From the NCBI RefSeq assembly GCF_001931685.1, contig NZ_MOOY01000005.1, positions 1-64,000 of the forward strand: a stretch of 64,000 bases of DNA, read 5' to 3'. This DNA comes from Pararhizobium arenae (GTDB taxonomy: Bacteria; Pseudomonadota; Alphaproteobacteria; Rhizobiales; Rhizobiaceae). Made by a program: the position numbers and the translations under genes. Positions 27,247 through 35,776 of the stretch are shown here, one piece after another. The notes under the pieces were generated by a model. The model was not told where the DNA came from. It worked only from the letters and a program-made list of their open reading frames with translations, and did not search any database. The number at the start of each line of letters is the position of its first letter. Position 1 is the stretch's first letter.

Positions 27247-28149
27247 TCAGCTCTCGTCGAGCGAAGCAAGCAGACGCTCCTGCGCGAAATGCAGGAAATG
27301 GCTGCCGGCGGGCGAAAGCGAGCCGCGGGCGCGGTGGAGGATATTCAGCCGTTGCAACGAGCCGGTTCCGGTCAACGGGATAAAGACCAGCTCACCGGAC
27401 GCCATTTCTCGGTCGACATCGAGCCGGTTGAGGAAGGTTATGTGCGGGGTGGTCCGGGCGAGACGCTTCATCAGCTCCATCGAGTTGGTTTCGACAACCG
27501 GGACGAGGGTGGCGCGCGCCGGGGCTGTCGCCTCCACGACCTCGCGCAGAGACAGCGACCGGTCCGCCAGAACCAGCGGATAGAGCAGGCAATCCGACAT
27601 GCGCACGGTCTTGCGGGTCGCCAGCGGATGTCCGGGAGCAACGACCGCTCCCAGCGCGTGGCGAAATTCGGCGGCGCGCTGCAGGCGGGTATCGTCCGGC
27701 AGATTGTAGGCGATGGCGAGATCGGCCTGGCCGAGCGCCACCATCTCCGCAACAGTGGTCCGGTCGCCGACCATGATCCGCAGGCTCACCTGCGGGTGTT
27801 TTTCGCGGTAGGCGGCGACAATCTCGGCGAGTCGGCCGGCGGCAAGCGTCGCCATGGTCGCAATCACCACCTCGCCGCGATTGAGCCCCTTGAGCGACTG
27901 TATCTGCGCACGCATGCGCTGGTGCGCCTGCAGGGTTTCGCGAATGTGCTGGATCAGGATTTCGCCGGAACTGGTCAGTTTCAATCCGCGCGGCAGGCGC
28001 TCGAAAATAGGCGCCTGCAGCTCCTCTTCCAGCTCCAGTATGTAGCGGTTTACCGCAGAGGCGGCGACATGCAATGTCTTTGCCGCCTTGCGGATGGAGC
28101 CCTGCCGGGCCACCTCGTCGATGTAGCGCAGCGCGCGTCCATGAAGCAT
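27247..28149 (-). CDS. LysR-family transcriptional regulator
   Basis: 300 aa from the ATG at 28149, placing the winged helix-turn-helix (RYIDEVARQGSIRKAAK, then VAASAVNRYILELEE) at residues 5-60 as usual; a longer start near 28212 or 28224 is possible and no clear ribosome site settles it. The C-terminal ligand-binding domain spans about 90-295. It sits inside the operon between the oxygenase and amidohydrolase genes, so it probably controls the pathway in response to a substrate or intermediate. Confidence 0.88.
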   Translation of the reverse strand: MLHGRALRYIDEVARQGSIRKAAKTLHVAASAVNRYILELEEELQAPIFERLPRGLKLTSSGEILIQHIRETLQAHQRMRAQIQSLKGLNRGEVVIATMATLAAGRLAEIVAAYREKHPQVSLRIMVGDRTTVAEMVALGQADLAIAYNLPDDTRLQRAAEFRHALGAVVAPGHPLATRKTVRMSDCLLYPLVLADRSLSLREVVEATAPARATLVPVVETNSMELMKRLARTTPHITFLNRLDVDREMASGELVFIPLTGTGSLQRLNILHRARGSLSPAGSHFLHFAQERLLASLDES

Positions 28150-28220
28150 GATTGGTCCGTTGCCTGACGGGAGTCGGATTGATTGTTCCACGATGTCATT
28201 GCAACGGACCATCTTCAACG

Positions 28221-29216
28221 TCACTTCTTGGCGAAATTGGCGTTGATGCGCCGCGTCAGGTATTCGCCGGCGGTGATGGCTTCATATTTGCCAAGCGGAC
28301 CCTGCATGACGGCATCGCGGTTTGCCTGGCAGAAGAAGGGTAGGGACAGGCGGCGACCCATGTATTCGCCCTCGCGCGGCATGCGCACGCGGTGCAGGGT
28401 CGATTGCAGCTGGTCGTCCGACCAGCGCATCAGCATGTCGCCGATGTTGCAGGTGATGTAACCCTTGCGTGGCGGAACGTCGGTCCATTGCTTCAGTTCC
28501 GCATCCTTGCCTGGGCAAACCTGAAGCCCGCCTTCGCCTTCCTTCTGGTGAAGGATGGTCAGGCAATCGAAGTCCGAATGCGCACCGGCTCGCCAGGACT
28601 GGAAATCTTCCGGCTTGGCGTCTTCCATGGACATGTAGTGGATCAGCCGCAATGTCGACTGGTATTCTTCCGATGAAGGATCGTGGGCCTTCGTGAAGAA
28701 ATCCTCGGCAAAACCCATCTTCAGCGCGAAGCAGGACAGGATGCGCATGCCCAGTTCCCAGTTCTGACGCTCGAAGCGGAGCATCTTTTCGCGGAAGCCC
28801 GGAAGATCCTCTTCGCTTGGCCAAAGATTGAGGCGGATCATGTCCGGCCGTGTAAGCTGGAAGCTTTCCTTGTTATCCGGCGTGCCGGTGGAGGGGCGAA
28901 CCTGCGCCTTGAATTCCCAGCCGGCATTGATGCCCTTGGGCATGGGGGTCTTCGCCTTCACGTCGGCCGGCAGTTCGAAAAAGGTCCAGGCCGTATCGAA
29001 GGCTGCATCGATGTCTTCCTGGGAGATGCCGTGGTTGTAAACCTGGAAGAAGCCGATATCGACCGAAGCCTGCCAAAGCGCATCTGCGATTTCTTGCTTG
29101 CGGTTGTCGAAATCGGAGAGGTCGATAACCGGGATTTCCCGATCCACGGTCGTTCCCATGCCGCCGATCGTCGCCTCCTTGGCGAGTTCAGCAAGATTGT
29201 CTGGTTGCATGTTCAT
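28221..29216 (-). CDS. 2-oxoglutarate/Fe(II)-dependent oxygenase (isopenicillin N synthase-like)
   Basis: 331 aa. The DIOX_N region (IPVIDLSDFDNR) and a 2OG-Fe(II) core are both present. Iron ligands are the HSD of AGAHSDFDCL (about 211-213) and the His of STLHRVRMP (about 268); RLSLPFF supplies the 2-oxoglutarate-binding Arg-x-Ser type motif. The ATG at 29216 is preferred, as AAGGAG is 7 bases upstream; ATG 29222 is too close to it. The family hydroxylates or desaturates small molecules. With a deaminase-like enzyme it may oxidise a methylated or ring-bearing nitrogen heterocycle; this is inference. Confidence 0.88.
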   Translation of the reverse strand: MNMQPDNLAELAKEATIGGMGTTVDREIPVIDLSDFDNRKQEIADALWQASVDIGFFQVYNHGISQEDIDAAFDTAWTFFELPADVKAKTPMPKGINAGWEFKAQVRPSTGTPDNKESFQLTRPDMIRLNLWPSEEDLPGFREKMLRFERQNWELGMRILSCFALKMGFAEDFFTKAHDPSSEEYQSTLRLIHYMSMEDAKPEDFQSWRAGAHSDFDCLTILHQKEGEGGLQVCPGKDAELKQWTDVPPRKGYITCNIGDMLMRWSDDQLQSTLHRVRMPREGEYMGRRLSLPFFCQANRDAVMQGPLGKYEAITAGEYLTRRINANFAKK

Positions 29217-29307
29217 AGGCATTCTCCTTGGTAATGGCCGGCGGGCCGGCGGTTGAGGAGCAATGTCCGGGAAAGAAAGAGCCCGACTGCTTCTACTCCG
29301 GAGGGGA

Positions 29308-30159
29308 TCAGTGGTTTTTCGGCAGGCTCCACGGGAACAGGAGCTTCTGCGCCCAAACCACAATCTGGAAGAGGAGGAGGGACATCGCCGCGAGCACAAA
29401 AAGCCCGGCCCAGGCCTGGGGCAGCTTAAACAGCGAGGTCGACAACTGGATGAAGTAACCGACGCCTGCCTCCGAGGCACAGAACTCCGCAACCACGGCG
29501 CCGATAACGGCGAGCGTGATGGAGATTTTCAGGGCCGAGAAGATGTAGGGCACGGCGAACGGCAGGCGGATCTGGGTGATTTCACGCAAGCCGGAAGCAC
29601 GCAGGCTTCGTGACAACTCGATCAACTCCGGTGGCGTTGCCGCAAGCCCGGTGGCCGTCGAGACCACAAGCGGAAAGAACGTGATGAGGCAGGTAATGAC
29701 GACACGCGGCGCATCGCCGGCACCCAGCACCACGATGATGATCGGAGCGATCGCCACGACCGGCGTCGACTGGACGACGACGAGCAACGGATAAAGCGTC
29801 CGCGATAGCAAAGGCGAACGCATCATCACGACGGCGAGCGGAATGGCAATGACGATCGACAGCGCGTAACCGAACAGCGCAACCCGCAACGTCGCGCCGA
29901 TATGTCCTGCCCAACGCTCGAAGCCGATGGATGAGAAGGAACCGAGGATCGCGCTGGGCGGCGGCAGCAGATAGGTGGGGATCGAGAGAAGTCGCGCCGC
30001 GGCTTCCCATAACAGCACGGTGCCGATCAAGGCTATCGCAGTGGTGACGCCCGGCCAGGCAGTTACCCTTTTCAGCAGGGCAGGCTGCGTGCGGGACGCT
30101 TCGCTTTCACGCGGCATGACGGTTGAGGAGGAGATCGCGGAGATGGTCTGAGAGCTCAT
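29308..30159 (-). CDS. ABC importer permease (SsuC/TauC/ThiX type)
   Basis: 283 aa from ATG 30159 (AAGG upstream); a start at 30192 cannot be excluded. About six membrane segments; the coupling region (ELIELSRSLRASGLREITQIRLP, about 190-212) is typical of the nitrate/sulfonate/taurine permeases. Its 5' end overlaps the ATPase gene by 53 bases. It works with the ATPase at 30107 and the binding protein at 30886. Confidence 0.9.
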   Translation of the reverse strand: MSSQTISAISSSTVMPRESEASRTQPALLKRVTAWPGVTTAIALIGTVLLWEAAARLLSIPTYLLPPPSAILGSFSSIGFERWAGHIGATLRVALFGYALSIVIAIPLAVVMMRSPLLSRTLYPLLVVVQSTPVVAIAPIIIVVLGAGDAPRVVITCLITFFPLVVSTATGLAATPPELIELSRSLRASGLREITQIRLPFAVPYIFSALKISITLAVIGAVVAEFCASEAGVGYFIQLSTSLFKLPQAWAGLFVLAAMSLLLFQIVVWAQKLLFPWSLPKNH

Positions 30160-30880
30160 GGATCGCCTTGTCCTTTGCAGTTTCGGGGCCACGCGGACGC
30201 GTAACGGGAACGTTGACTTCGGTCAGAATGGAGCCGGGCCGGCCCGTCATCACCAGCACGCGGTCTGACAGAAGCGCTGCTTCGCTGACGGAATGGGTGA
30301 TGAAGACGACGGTCTTCGGGCGCTCTGAAAAGATCCGCAGGAGATCGAAACCCATGACTTCGCGCGTCAGGGCATCCAGCGCGGAAAACGGTTCGTCCAT
30401 CAGCAGGATATCCGGGTCCATCAGCAGTGCACGGGCGATGCCGACGCGCTGCTGCATGCCGCCGGACAGTTCGTCCGGCAGGCGTTTTTCGAATCCGGAA
30501 AGCCCGACCATATCAAGGAGTTCGCCCGCCCGCTGGCGTTCTTCCGCCGTCACCCGGCCGGTCTTGTGGCGGGCGGGAAACACGACATTGTCTTCGACGG
30601 TCGCCCAGGGAAGCAGCGTCGGCTTCTGGAAGACGATGCCGATGTCATCCCGCGGGGCCGTCACCGGCAGGCCGAAAACCTCCACCGAACCGGACGTCGG
30701 CGTCAAAAGGCCGGCGATCATGCGCAGCAGGGTCGATTTTCCGCAGCCCGAAGGGCCGAGGATCGAGACGAACTCGTGCCGGGCAACATCGAAACTGACG
30801 TCGCGCAGGGCTTCCGTGCGCCCGGACCGGGTCTCGAAAACCTGCCCTAGCCTGTCGAAGCGGAGTGCGGGCATCGCCAT
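30107..30880 (-). CDS. ABC importer ATPase (SsuB/TauB type)
   Basis: 257 aa. Walker A GPSGCGKST (about 42-50), Q-loop VFQKPTLLPW, signature LSGGMQQRVG, Walker B ILLMDEPFSALD, H-loop ITHS. The VFQ-PTLLPW Q-loop is usual in sulfonate/nitrate/pyrimidine-precursor importers. It follows the binding-protein gene by 5 bases and overlaps the permease gene. Confidence 0.93.
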   Translation of the reverse strand: MAMPALRFDRLGQVFETRSGRTEALRDVSFDVARHEFVSILGPSGCGKSTLLRMIAGLLTPTSGSVEVFGLPVTAPRDDIGIVFQKPTLLPWATVEDNVVFPARHKTGRVTAEERQRAGELLDMVGLSGFEKRLPDELSGGMQQRVGIARALLMDPDILLMDEPFSALDALTREVMGFDLLRIFSERPKTVVFITHSVSEAALLSDRVLVMTGRPGSILTEVNVPVTRPRGPETAKDKAIHELSDHLRDLLLNRHAA

Positions 30881-30885
30881 GGCGG

Positions 30886-31875
30886 TTACTCCGTTGCGGC
30901 GAACGTGCGGTTGACGATGGTTTCAGGATCGAGCTTGGCCGGATCGATATCCTGTGCCTCGGAAACACGGCGCCATGTTTCGGCGAGGCGGGCGGCTTCG
31001 AAGACGCCGAGTCCGTCCTTCTCCGTGACCTCGTTGAAGATCAGCGGCAGCGTATCCTTGAGCGACCCTTCGACATCTTCAGAGCCGAGTTCCGGCACGG
31101 TGGCGGTGACGGCCGCGGCGGCCTTCTGCGGATTTTCCTTCGCAAACTCGACGGATTTTCTGTAAGCCGCGACGAAGCGGGCGGCGACCTGGGGACGTTC
31201 GGCAAGAAACTTGTCGCTGGCAATCAGAGAGGCGGAATAGAGCTCTAGCCCGGCTGCGGACCAGGGCAGGGCGACGATCTCCTTGCCGGCTTCCTTGCCC
31301 TGATTGCTGTAGCGCGTCAGGTCCGTCATCCAGGCGATGATGCCGTCGGCATTGCCGGTCATCAGCATCGGGCCGAGCGCGCCCGGATCGGCCTTGATGA
31401 GCTTGATATCCGCCATGTCGATGCCGGCATCCTTGAGCACCAGCGGCAGATAGACGTTTGACGATGTGAAAGGCGACGTTGCGATCGTCTTGCCCTTGAC
31501 GTCGGCTACACTTGTGATTGAACCGCCCTTGGCGACGTAGAAGGCGTGCGGTCCCTTGTTAAACAACGACATCACCGCGGTCACCTTCACGCCTTCATTG
31601 GCGCGGGCGGCCATCAGGGCGCCGATATCGGAAACACCGACGTCGGAGGATGCTGCGGCAAGGCGCGAGATGGCGTCCGTCGAGCCGCGACCGGAAGCGA
31701 TCTCCACTTCAAGCCCGGCCTGCGAACAGAAACCTTCCTGGATGCAGACATAGATCGGCGCCTTGTCGCCGCCCGGCAGCCAGTCGAGCTGAAAGATCAC
31801 CTTGTCGGCTGCGGAGGCGGCGCCGGCGGAAAGGGTGGCGGCGAAAGCATAGAGGGCAAGCTTGTTGCGGGACAT
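30886..31875 (-). CDS. NMT1/THI5-like ABC substrate-binding protein
   Basis: 329 aa. Sec signal peptide (MSRNKLALYAFAATLSAGAASA, cut about 22). The mature start KVIFQLDWLPGGDKAPIYV is the family hallmark (FQLDW-P-G-APIY). It binds small anions or heterocycles: sulfonates, nitrate, thiamine pyrimidine or pyrimidines. Linked to a deaminase-like amidohydrolase and a 2OG oxygenase, a pyrimidine-type ligand is plausible but not shown. It begins 17 bases after a small open reading frame at 31893. Confidence 0.9.
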   Translation of the reverse strand: MSRNKLALYAFAATLSAGAASAADKVIFQLDWLPGGDKAPIYVCIQEGFCSQAGLEVEIASGRGSTDAISRLAAASSDVGVSDIGALMAARANEGVKVTAVMSLFNKGPHAFYVAKGGSITSVADVKGKTIATSPFTSSNVYLPLVLKDAGIDMADIKLIKADPGALGPMLMTGNADGIIAWMTDLTRYSNQGKEAGKEIVALPWSAAGLELYSASLIASDKFLAERPQVAARFVAAYRKSVEFAKENPQKAAAAVTATVPELGSEDVEGSLKDTLPLIFNEVTEKDGLGVFEAARLAETWRRVSEAQDIDPAKLDPETIVNRTFAATE

Positions 31876-31892
31876 GGATCGACCTTTCGCAA

Positions 31893-32096
31893 TTAGTGTT
31901 CGGTTTTTGAGGACGGATAGAGATCGGTGACTCGCTTCGGGTCGAAGCCATCGGTGATGAGCCTGGCAATTGCGCAGTCACGCTTTTCAGGTCGCTTGCT
32001 GCCCAGGCATGCAAAGCAACGATGCGCGCTAAGTTGATCAACGCCTGCGTCGTTCTCGGCGGATTTCGGGGCGAAATAACCGGTTCTTCCCTGCAT
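31893..32096 (-). CDS. Small Cys-containing hypothetical protein heading the importer operon
   Basis: 67 aa, unrecognised. GAGGAGA lies about 8 bases before the ATG, and the binding-protein gene starts 17 bases after the stop, so it looks like the first gene of the operon. It has a CFACLG pair of cysteines and a third Cys in KRDCAIARL; the C-terminal half (ITDGFDPKRVTDLYPSSK) looks like normal protein. No signal peptide or membrane segment. It could be a regulator, a metal-binding protein or a translated leader. Confidence 0.5.
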   Translation of the reverse strand: MQGRTGYFAPKSAENDAGVDQLSAHRCFACLGSKRPEKRDCAIARLITDGFDPKRVTDLYPSSKTEH

Positions 32097-32545
32097 CTGT
32101 GCATCTCCTCGACAGATTTACCCGTCGAGCAATGTCCAGAACCGTGGCTCAGACCGCTTCTACTCGCAGGTCATTTGTGTCACGAACATCCGGCATTCTG
32201 CAAGAATTTTAACGCTTCCAGCCTTGTGCTGAAAAAATGGGCGAAATCATCACGGCTGAAGCCGAAGCCGTGCGGAGCCTTTAAACGGGCTTTGAAATCA
32301 AAGAGGAAATTTCCCCTTGGTCTGGTGGAGAGCGGGTGAAGAAATAATCGTTCTAATATTTAGGACGCTCGGCTCGTAATTTTCTTGTCACGGCTTCAGC
32401 GTTCATCAGTGGTGTTCGGCGCAATTTTGTTGCGGTCGACCTGCCACCGCCCGCATCCGGCATGTGTGGTGGCGCTGCAGCGACGAACGTGAAGATACGG
32501 AAATTTGGGCGGCAGGGGACGGCTCTCCCTGTCCCCTGACAATGT
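32097..32545. promoter_or_regulatory. Intergenic region upstream of the oxygenase/deaminase operon
   Basis: About 450 bases. It contains ATTCT-GCA-AGAAT (32195-32207), a perfect 5-bp inverted repeat about 100 bases before the first start, which could be a LysR-type site. A hairpin, CAGGGGAC (32513-32520) with GTCCCCTG (32531-32538), lies just after the SCO1 stop on the minus strand and may be its terminator, but no T-run follows. No gene is supported. Confidence 0.4.
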
Positions 32546-33133
32546 CTAAAGAAGCGTGCTGCGTATTTTTTCGAGGGCTTCTTCCTGGGTCGCGCCGTAA
32601 GGCAGCAGGCCCTTCAGTCGTCCGTCAGCTCCGACGAGAAGCAGCGAGGTGGTGTGGCTCATATGATAGTCGCCATCCTCGCTCGGCAGTTTTGCCGCGT
32701 GGATCATCCAGCCGTCGATAACTTTCTTCATCTCTTCCGGGTTGCCGGTGACGCCGGTGATCCGGTCGGTGAAGGCCGTGACGTAGCCGTGCATCACCTC
32801 CGGGGTGTCGCGTTCGGGATCGATGGTGAAGAAATAGGTCTTCAACGATGCGCCATCCGCGCCCAGGGCCTTCAGGTAACCGGCGACCTCGAAGAGCGTC
32901 GTCGGGCAGACTTCCGGGCAATGGGTATAGCCGAAATAGACCAGCGAGGGACGACCATTGAAGAGCGACTGATCGACGGGCTCTCCCCGGTCATTGACAA
33001 GGGAGAAGGCCGTATCGAATCGTCCCGGCCGACGGGAATCGGCCGAGACCCAGGCGAGCACGCCGGAAAGGATCACGATGAAGGCGGCCGTCAGTCCGGC
33101 CGCCGCCAGGGCGAAGGGATTGCGCAGGATCAT
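32546..33133 (-). CDS. SCO1/SenC-family copper chaperone
   Basis: 195 aa, N-terminal membrane anchor (about 8-30), thioredoxin-like fold. The copper site is visible: CPEVCP (about 72-77) and the distal His in MSHTTSLLLV (about 160). SCO proteins deliver copper to the CuA centre of cytochrome oxidase or act as thiol reductants. The start overlaps the PCu(A)C gene stop, and the pair is a common arrangement. Confidence 0.93.
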   Translation of the reverse strand: MILRNPFALAAAGLTAAFIVILSGVLAWVSADSRRPGRFDTAFSLVNDRGEPVDQSLFNGRPSLVYFGYTHCPEVCPTTLFEVAGYLKALGADGASLKTYFFTIDPERDTPEVMHGYVTAFTDRITGVTGNPEEMKKVIDGWMIHAAKLPSEDGDYHMSHTTSLLLVGADGRLKGLLPYGATQEEALEKIRSTLL

Positions 33134-33612
33134 TGCGCGTGGTCCGTATGGGTTGCTGCAGCGCCGGCGGGAGGGCCAACCGCAAGTTCGACGTCGACAG
33201 AGCCTGCCTTCTCGAAAGTGAGCGTGGCCTTGATCGTCTCGCCTTCCTTGAAGGGCCGCGAGACGTTCATGAACATCAGGTGGAAGCCGCCGGGTTTCAG
33301 TTCGACGGTCGTGTTGGCGGGCAGGTCGACGCCTTGCTTCAGTTCGCGCATCACCATGATGCCGCCGTCCATCTTCATTTCGTGAAGCTGGACGGTGCCG
33401 GCGCGATCCGTGGTAACGCCGATGAGGCGATCATCCGCCCCATTGTTGGTGAGCTTGAGGTAACCTCCCCCCACCTTAGCGCCCGGCAACATGGCGCGGG
33501 CATAGGGATGACCGATTTCAATCTCGCCGATCTTGAACTCGTGCGCCACGGCGAGGTTCGGCAGAATGAGGCTAAGGAGAACAAGAGCGATCTTCAGAAG
33601 ACTGTGTTTCAT
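33130..33612 (-). CDS. PCu(A)C-type periplasmic copper chaperone
   Basis: 160 aa. Signal peptide (KHSLLKIALVLLSLILPNLAVA). The copper motif H(M)x10Mx21HxM can be read: HEMKMDGGIMVM (about 91-102) and then FHLMFMNV. The C-terminus ends His-rich (THTDHAQ). It carries Cu(I) to CuA assembly with SCO1. ATG at 33612 is preferred over 33630 because the signal peptide starts there. It follows the PepSY gene by 40 bases. Confidence 0.92.
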   Translation of the reverse strand: MKHSLLKIALVLLSLILPNLAVAHEFKIGEIEIGHPYARAMLPGAKVGGGYLKLTNNGADDRLIGVTTDRAGTVQLHEMKMDGGIMVMRELKQGVDLPANTTVELKPGGFHLMFMNVSRPFKEGETIKATLTFEKAGSVDVELAVGPPAGAAATHTDHAQ

Positions 33613-33652
33613 GGGTTTTTCCAGTTTCATTTCGGTGAAGGCGTAAGCAGTT

Positions 33653-35065
33653 CTAGCTCAAGGCGCGCTTGAGCGGCTTCACATGCCGAATGACGAGCAT
33701 ATCGAGCGCGAGCACCGCAACAAGCACGATGCCGGTCAGCGGGAACAACAGCGCCACGGCGAGCATGATGAAGGCCGCGGTTTTCCAGAGGCCCATCTTT
33801 TCCGGCAAGGCCGGAGCGACGAGGCGGTTGGCGCCCGACGGACGCCGCTTCCACCACATCACAAAGCCGCTTGCCGACAGGAACACGATGGACAGGCAGA
33901 AACCGGTGTTGAGCACGAGGTTCCACAGGCCGATATCGCCCTCATGGAACGCGATGCCGACGGCCATAGCCTTCCCGGCGGGGCCGTAGTCGCCAAAGCC
34001 GACATCGACAAGAACCTTTCCGGTATACTGATCGATATGAACCGTGCGGTCGGACATCGGGTTGTCGCTGTCATTGCTCATCGTGTCGCGGGCGATAGTC
34101 CAGACACCATCCGCCCCGTTCGGGTAGGAGAGCTGAAAGCGGCCGTCGAAGCCGATGGAACGGGCAAGCGCGACGATGCTGTCCACGGTAACCGCTTCGC
34201 CTTCCATCACGCCGTGATGGCCGGCATGGGAACCGGAGGCGGGCATCGGCGTCTGCTCGAGCGTCCATGGCACCTGTTTGACGCCATCATGGTTCATGCT
34301 GGCATGGGTGGCATCCGAGAGGGGAACGTTGTCCCATTTGGCTGCCGGGAATGTGCTCCAGGCCTGTGTCATGCGCTCACCCCAGATACCGGCCCAGGTG
34401 AGGCCCGAGATCAGGAAGGCCAGCAGGATAATGGCGGAATAAATGCCGACGGTCTGGTGCAGCGATTTCCAGACCTGACGCCCGCGGCCCGAAAGCTGCG
34501 GAACGAGCGAGCGTACGAGGCCGCGGCCATCGCGTGGCCACCAGAGATAGACACCGGTGACGATGAGCATGACGGCGAAGCCGGCGGCGATTTCGATCAA
34601 CCGGTCGCCGACTGTGCCGATCAGCAGCGTACCGTGGATATCGTTGGCGAGATCGTACAGCGCGTTCTGGCGTTCCCAAGAACCGAGAACGGTGCCCCGG
34701 TAAGGATCGACGGCGACCATGGTCGATTGCTCGCCGGTCTTGATGCTGAACACCGCGGGTTGCTGCGGGGTGCGCGGAGCGATGTACTGGACGAGCGAGC
34801 CGCTGGGCACGGTCGCGAGCGCCGCATCCGCCAGCCTGGAAACCGCGATCGTCTGGCTTGCCGGTTTGACGGCGTAGTATTTTTCACCGTCGCGACCCAC
34901 GATCGCCGACGACCACAGCATCATAAGCCCGGTGATGGCGAGCATGATCAGGAACGGTGCGACATAGAGTCCGGCATAGAAATGCCAGCGCCAGGCGGTG
35001 ATGTAGAAGGCGCGCGACATGGGTTTGTCGCTTGGCGCTGACGGCATTTCAGCGGTGATTGTCAT
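33653..35065 (-). CDS. PepSY-associated membrane protein
   Basis: 470 aa with about four membrane segments: near 25-50, 165-185, 205-225, 365-390 and a hydrophobic C-terminus. PepSY-type domains lie in the periplasmic loops (WTIARD..VHIDQYTGKVL). A loop near 265-285 is His/Met-rich (HASMNHDG and SHAGHHGVM). AAGGGGAT precedes the ATG. The family often accompanies siderophore or copper uptake as a reductase-like protein; here it is next to copper chaperones, so a copper role fits. Confidence 0.88.
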   Translation of the reverse strand: MTITAEMPSAPSDKPMSRAFYITAWRWHFYAGLYVAPFLIMLAITGLMMLWSSAIVGRDGEKYYAVKPASQTIAVSRLADAALATVPSGSLVQYIAPRTPQQPAVFSIKTGEQSTMVAVDPYRGTVLGSWERQNALYDLANDIHGTLLIGTVGDRLIEIAAGFAVMLIVTGVYLWWPRDGRGLVRSLVPQLSGRGRQVWKSLHQTVGIYSAIILLAFLISGLTWAGIWGERMTQAWSTFPAAKWDNVPLSDATHASMNHDGVKQVPWTLEQTPMPASGSHAGHHGVMEGEAVTVDSIVALARSIGFDGRFQLSYPNGADGVWTIARDTMSNDSDNPMSDRTVHIDQYTGKVLVDVGFGDYGPAGKAMAVGIAFHEGDIGLWNLVLNTGFCLSIVFLSASGFVMWWKRRPSGANRLVAPALPEKMGLWKTAAFIMLAVALLFPLTGIVLVAVLALDMLVIRHVKPLKRALS

Positions 35066-35198
35066 TGGTATCCCCTTGAGATGGATAGAAGTGGCGGCCT
35101 TCTTGAGGCGCCCAAATTGGTGCGGTTTCGGCGGCAGGCATTTCGGTTGCCGGCCGTTTGCGAAGGTTGGTGATGATGTCGGGACGGTCGAAGGCCAT
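35049..35198 (-). CDS. Possible 49-aa protein preceding the PepSY gene
   Basis: 49 aa, starting MAFDRPDIITNLRKRPATEM and ending 17 bases into the PepSY gene in another frame. The composition looks protein-like, the overlap is typical of coupled genes, and it lies where small conserved proteins are often found, but the ribosome site is weak (TAGG). Unrecognised. Confidence 0.35.
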   Translation of the reverse strand: MAFDRPDIITNLRKRPATEMPAAETAPIWAPQEGRHFYPSQGDTNDNHR

Positions 35199-35365
35199 CG
35201 ACTGCGCCTACGAGAAACGCATTTTCACAAGGTTATCGACGGCAGGGGCGGGTGACACGGCACCCGAAACGGTTCTGTAGGCATGACATACGATCCGGCA
35301 CGGCGCAGGTCCGCTCATGCGGCCGGCGCGACTGAAAAATGCCGTCGCAAAGATGCGGCGGCGGC

Positions 35366-35776
35366 TCAGGCTGTCAGGCTGGAAGGGGGGCCACGCGGAG
35401 CGGTGTTCGGCGGGAAAAGCTGGCGATAAAAGGCTTCGCTGCGCGGCAGAACGACGCGATCGATGTCGTGGAGGACCGGCTCGCCGCCGATATCGGCGGG
35501 TACGGGAAGCAGCACCGACGCGGAAAGGCGGCAGGCTTCGCACCCCGACCCCTGATCATGGCTGCCATGGTGGGTCTTGCCGTCTTCGGAAGGAAGGCAG
35601 AGCGTCGCCATGCTGCCATCCGGCAGGATGTATTGCGCCAGTTCGGCGGCGGGGATAGGGCCTGCGACAGCGGGCGGCTTGTGCGCCAGGCCGACAAACA
35701 ACAGCGCCAGCACGCACAGAATGCGCACCGCCCATTGCTCGGCAAGACCCAACCGCTTGATCATCAAACCCCTCAT
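35366..35776 (-). CDS. DUF2946-like protein with Cys/His motif
   Basis: 136 aa (or 132 from ATG 35764, which has GAGGGG upstream). An N-terminal hydrophobic segment (VRILCVLALLFVGLAH) is followed by a loop with THHGSHDQ and CEACR (about 80-84). Such short membrane-anchored Cys-x-x-Cys proteins (DUF2946/DUF2946-like) cluster with copper genes. It precedes the PepSY, PCu(A)C and SCO1 genes on the same strand with a 170-300-base gap. Function unproven. Confidence 0.7.
   Translation of the reverse strand: MRGLMIKRLGLAEQWAVRILCVLALLFVGLAHKPPAVAGPIPAAELAQYILPDGSMATLCLPSEDGKTHHGSHDQGSGCEACRLSASVLLPVPADIGGEPVLHDIDRVVLPRSEAFYRQLFPPNTAPRGPPSSLTA

Noticed and set aside
32022..32339. 105-codon plus-strand frame upstream of the oxygenase operon
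   Set aside because: No ribosome site and low-complexity basic translation; overlaps a better-supported minus-strand small gene.
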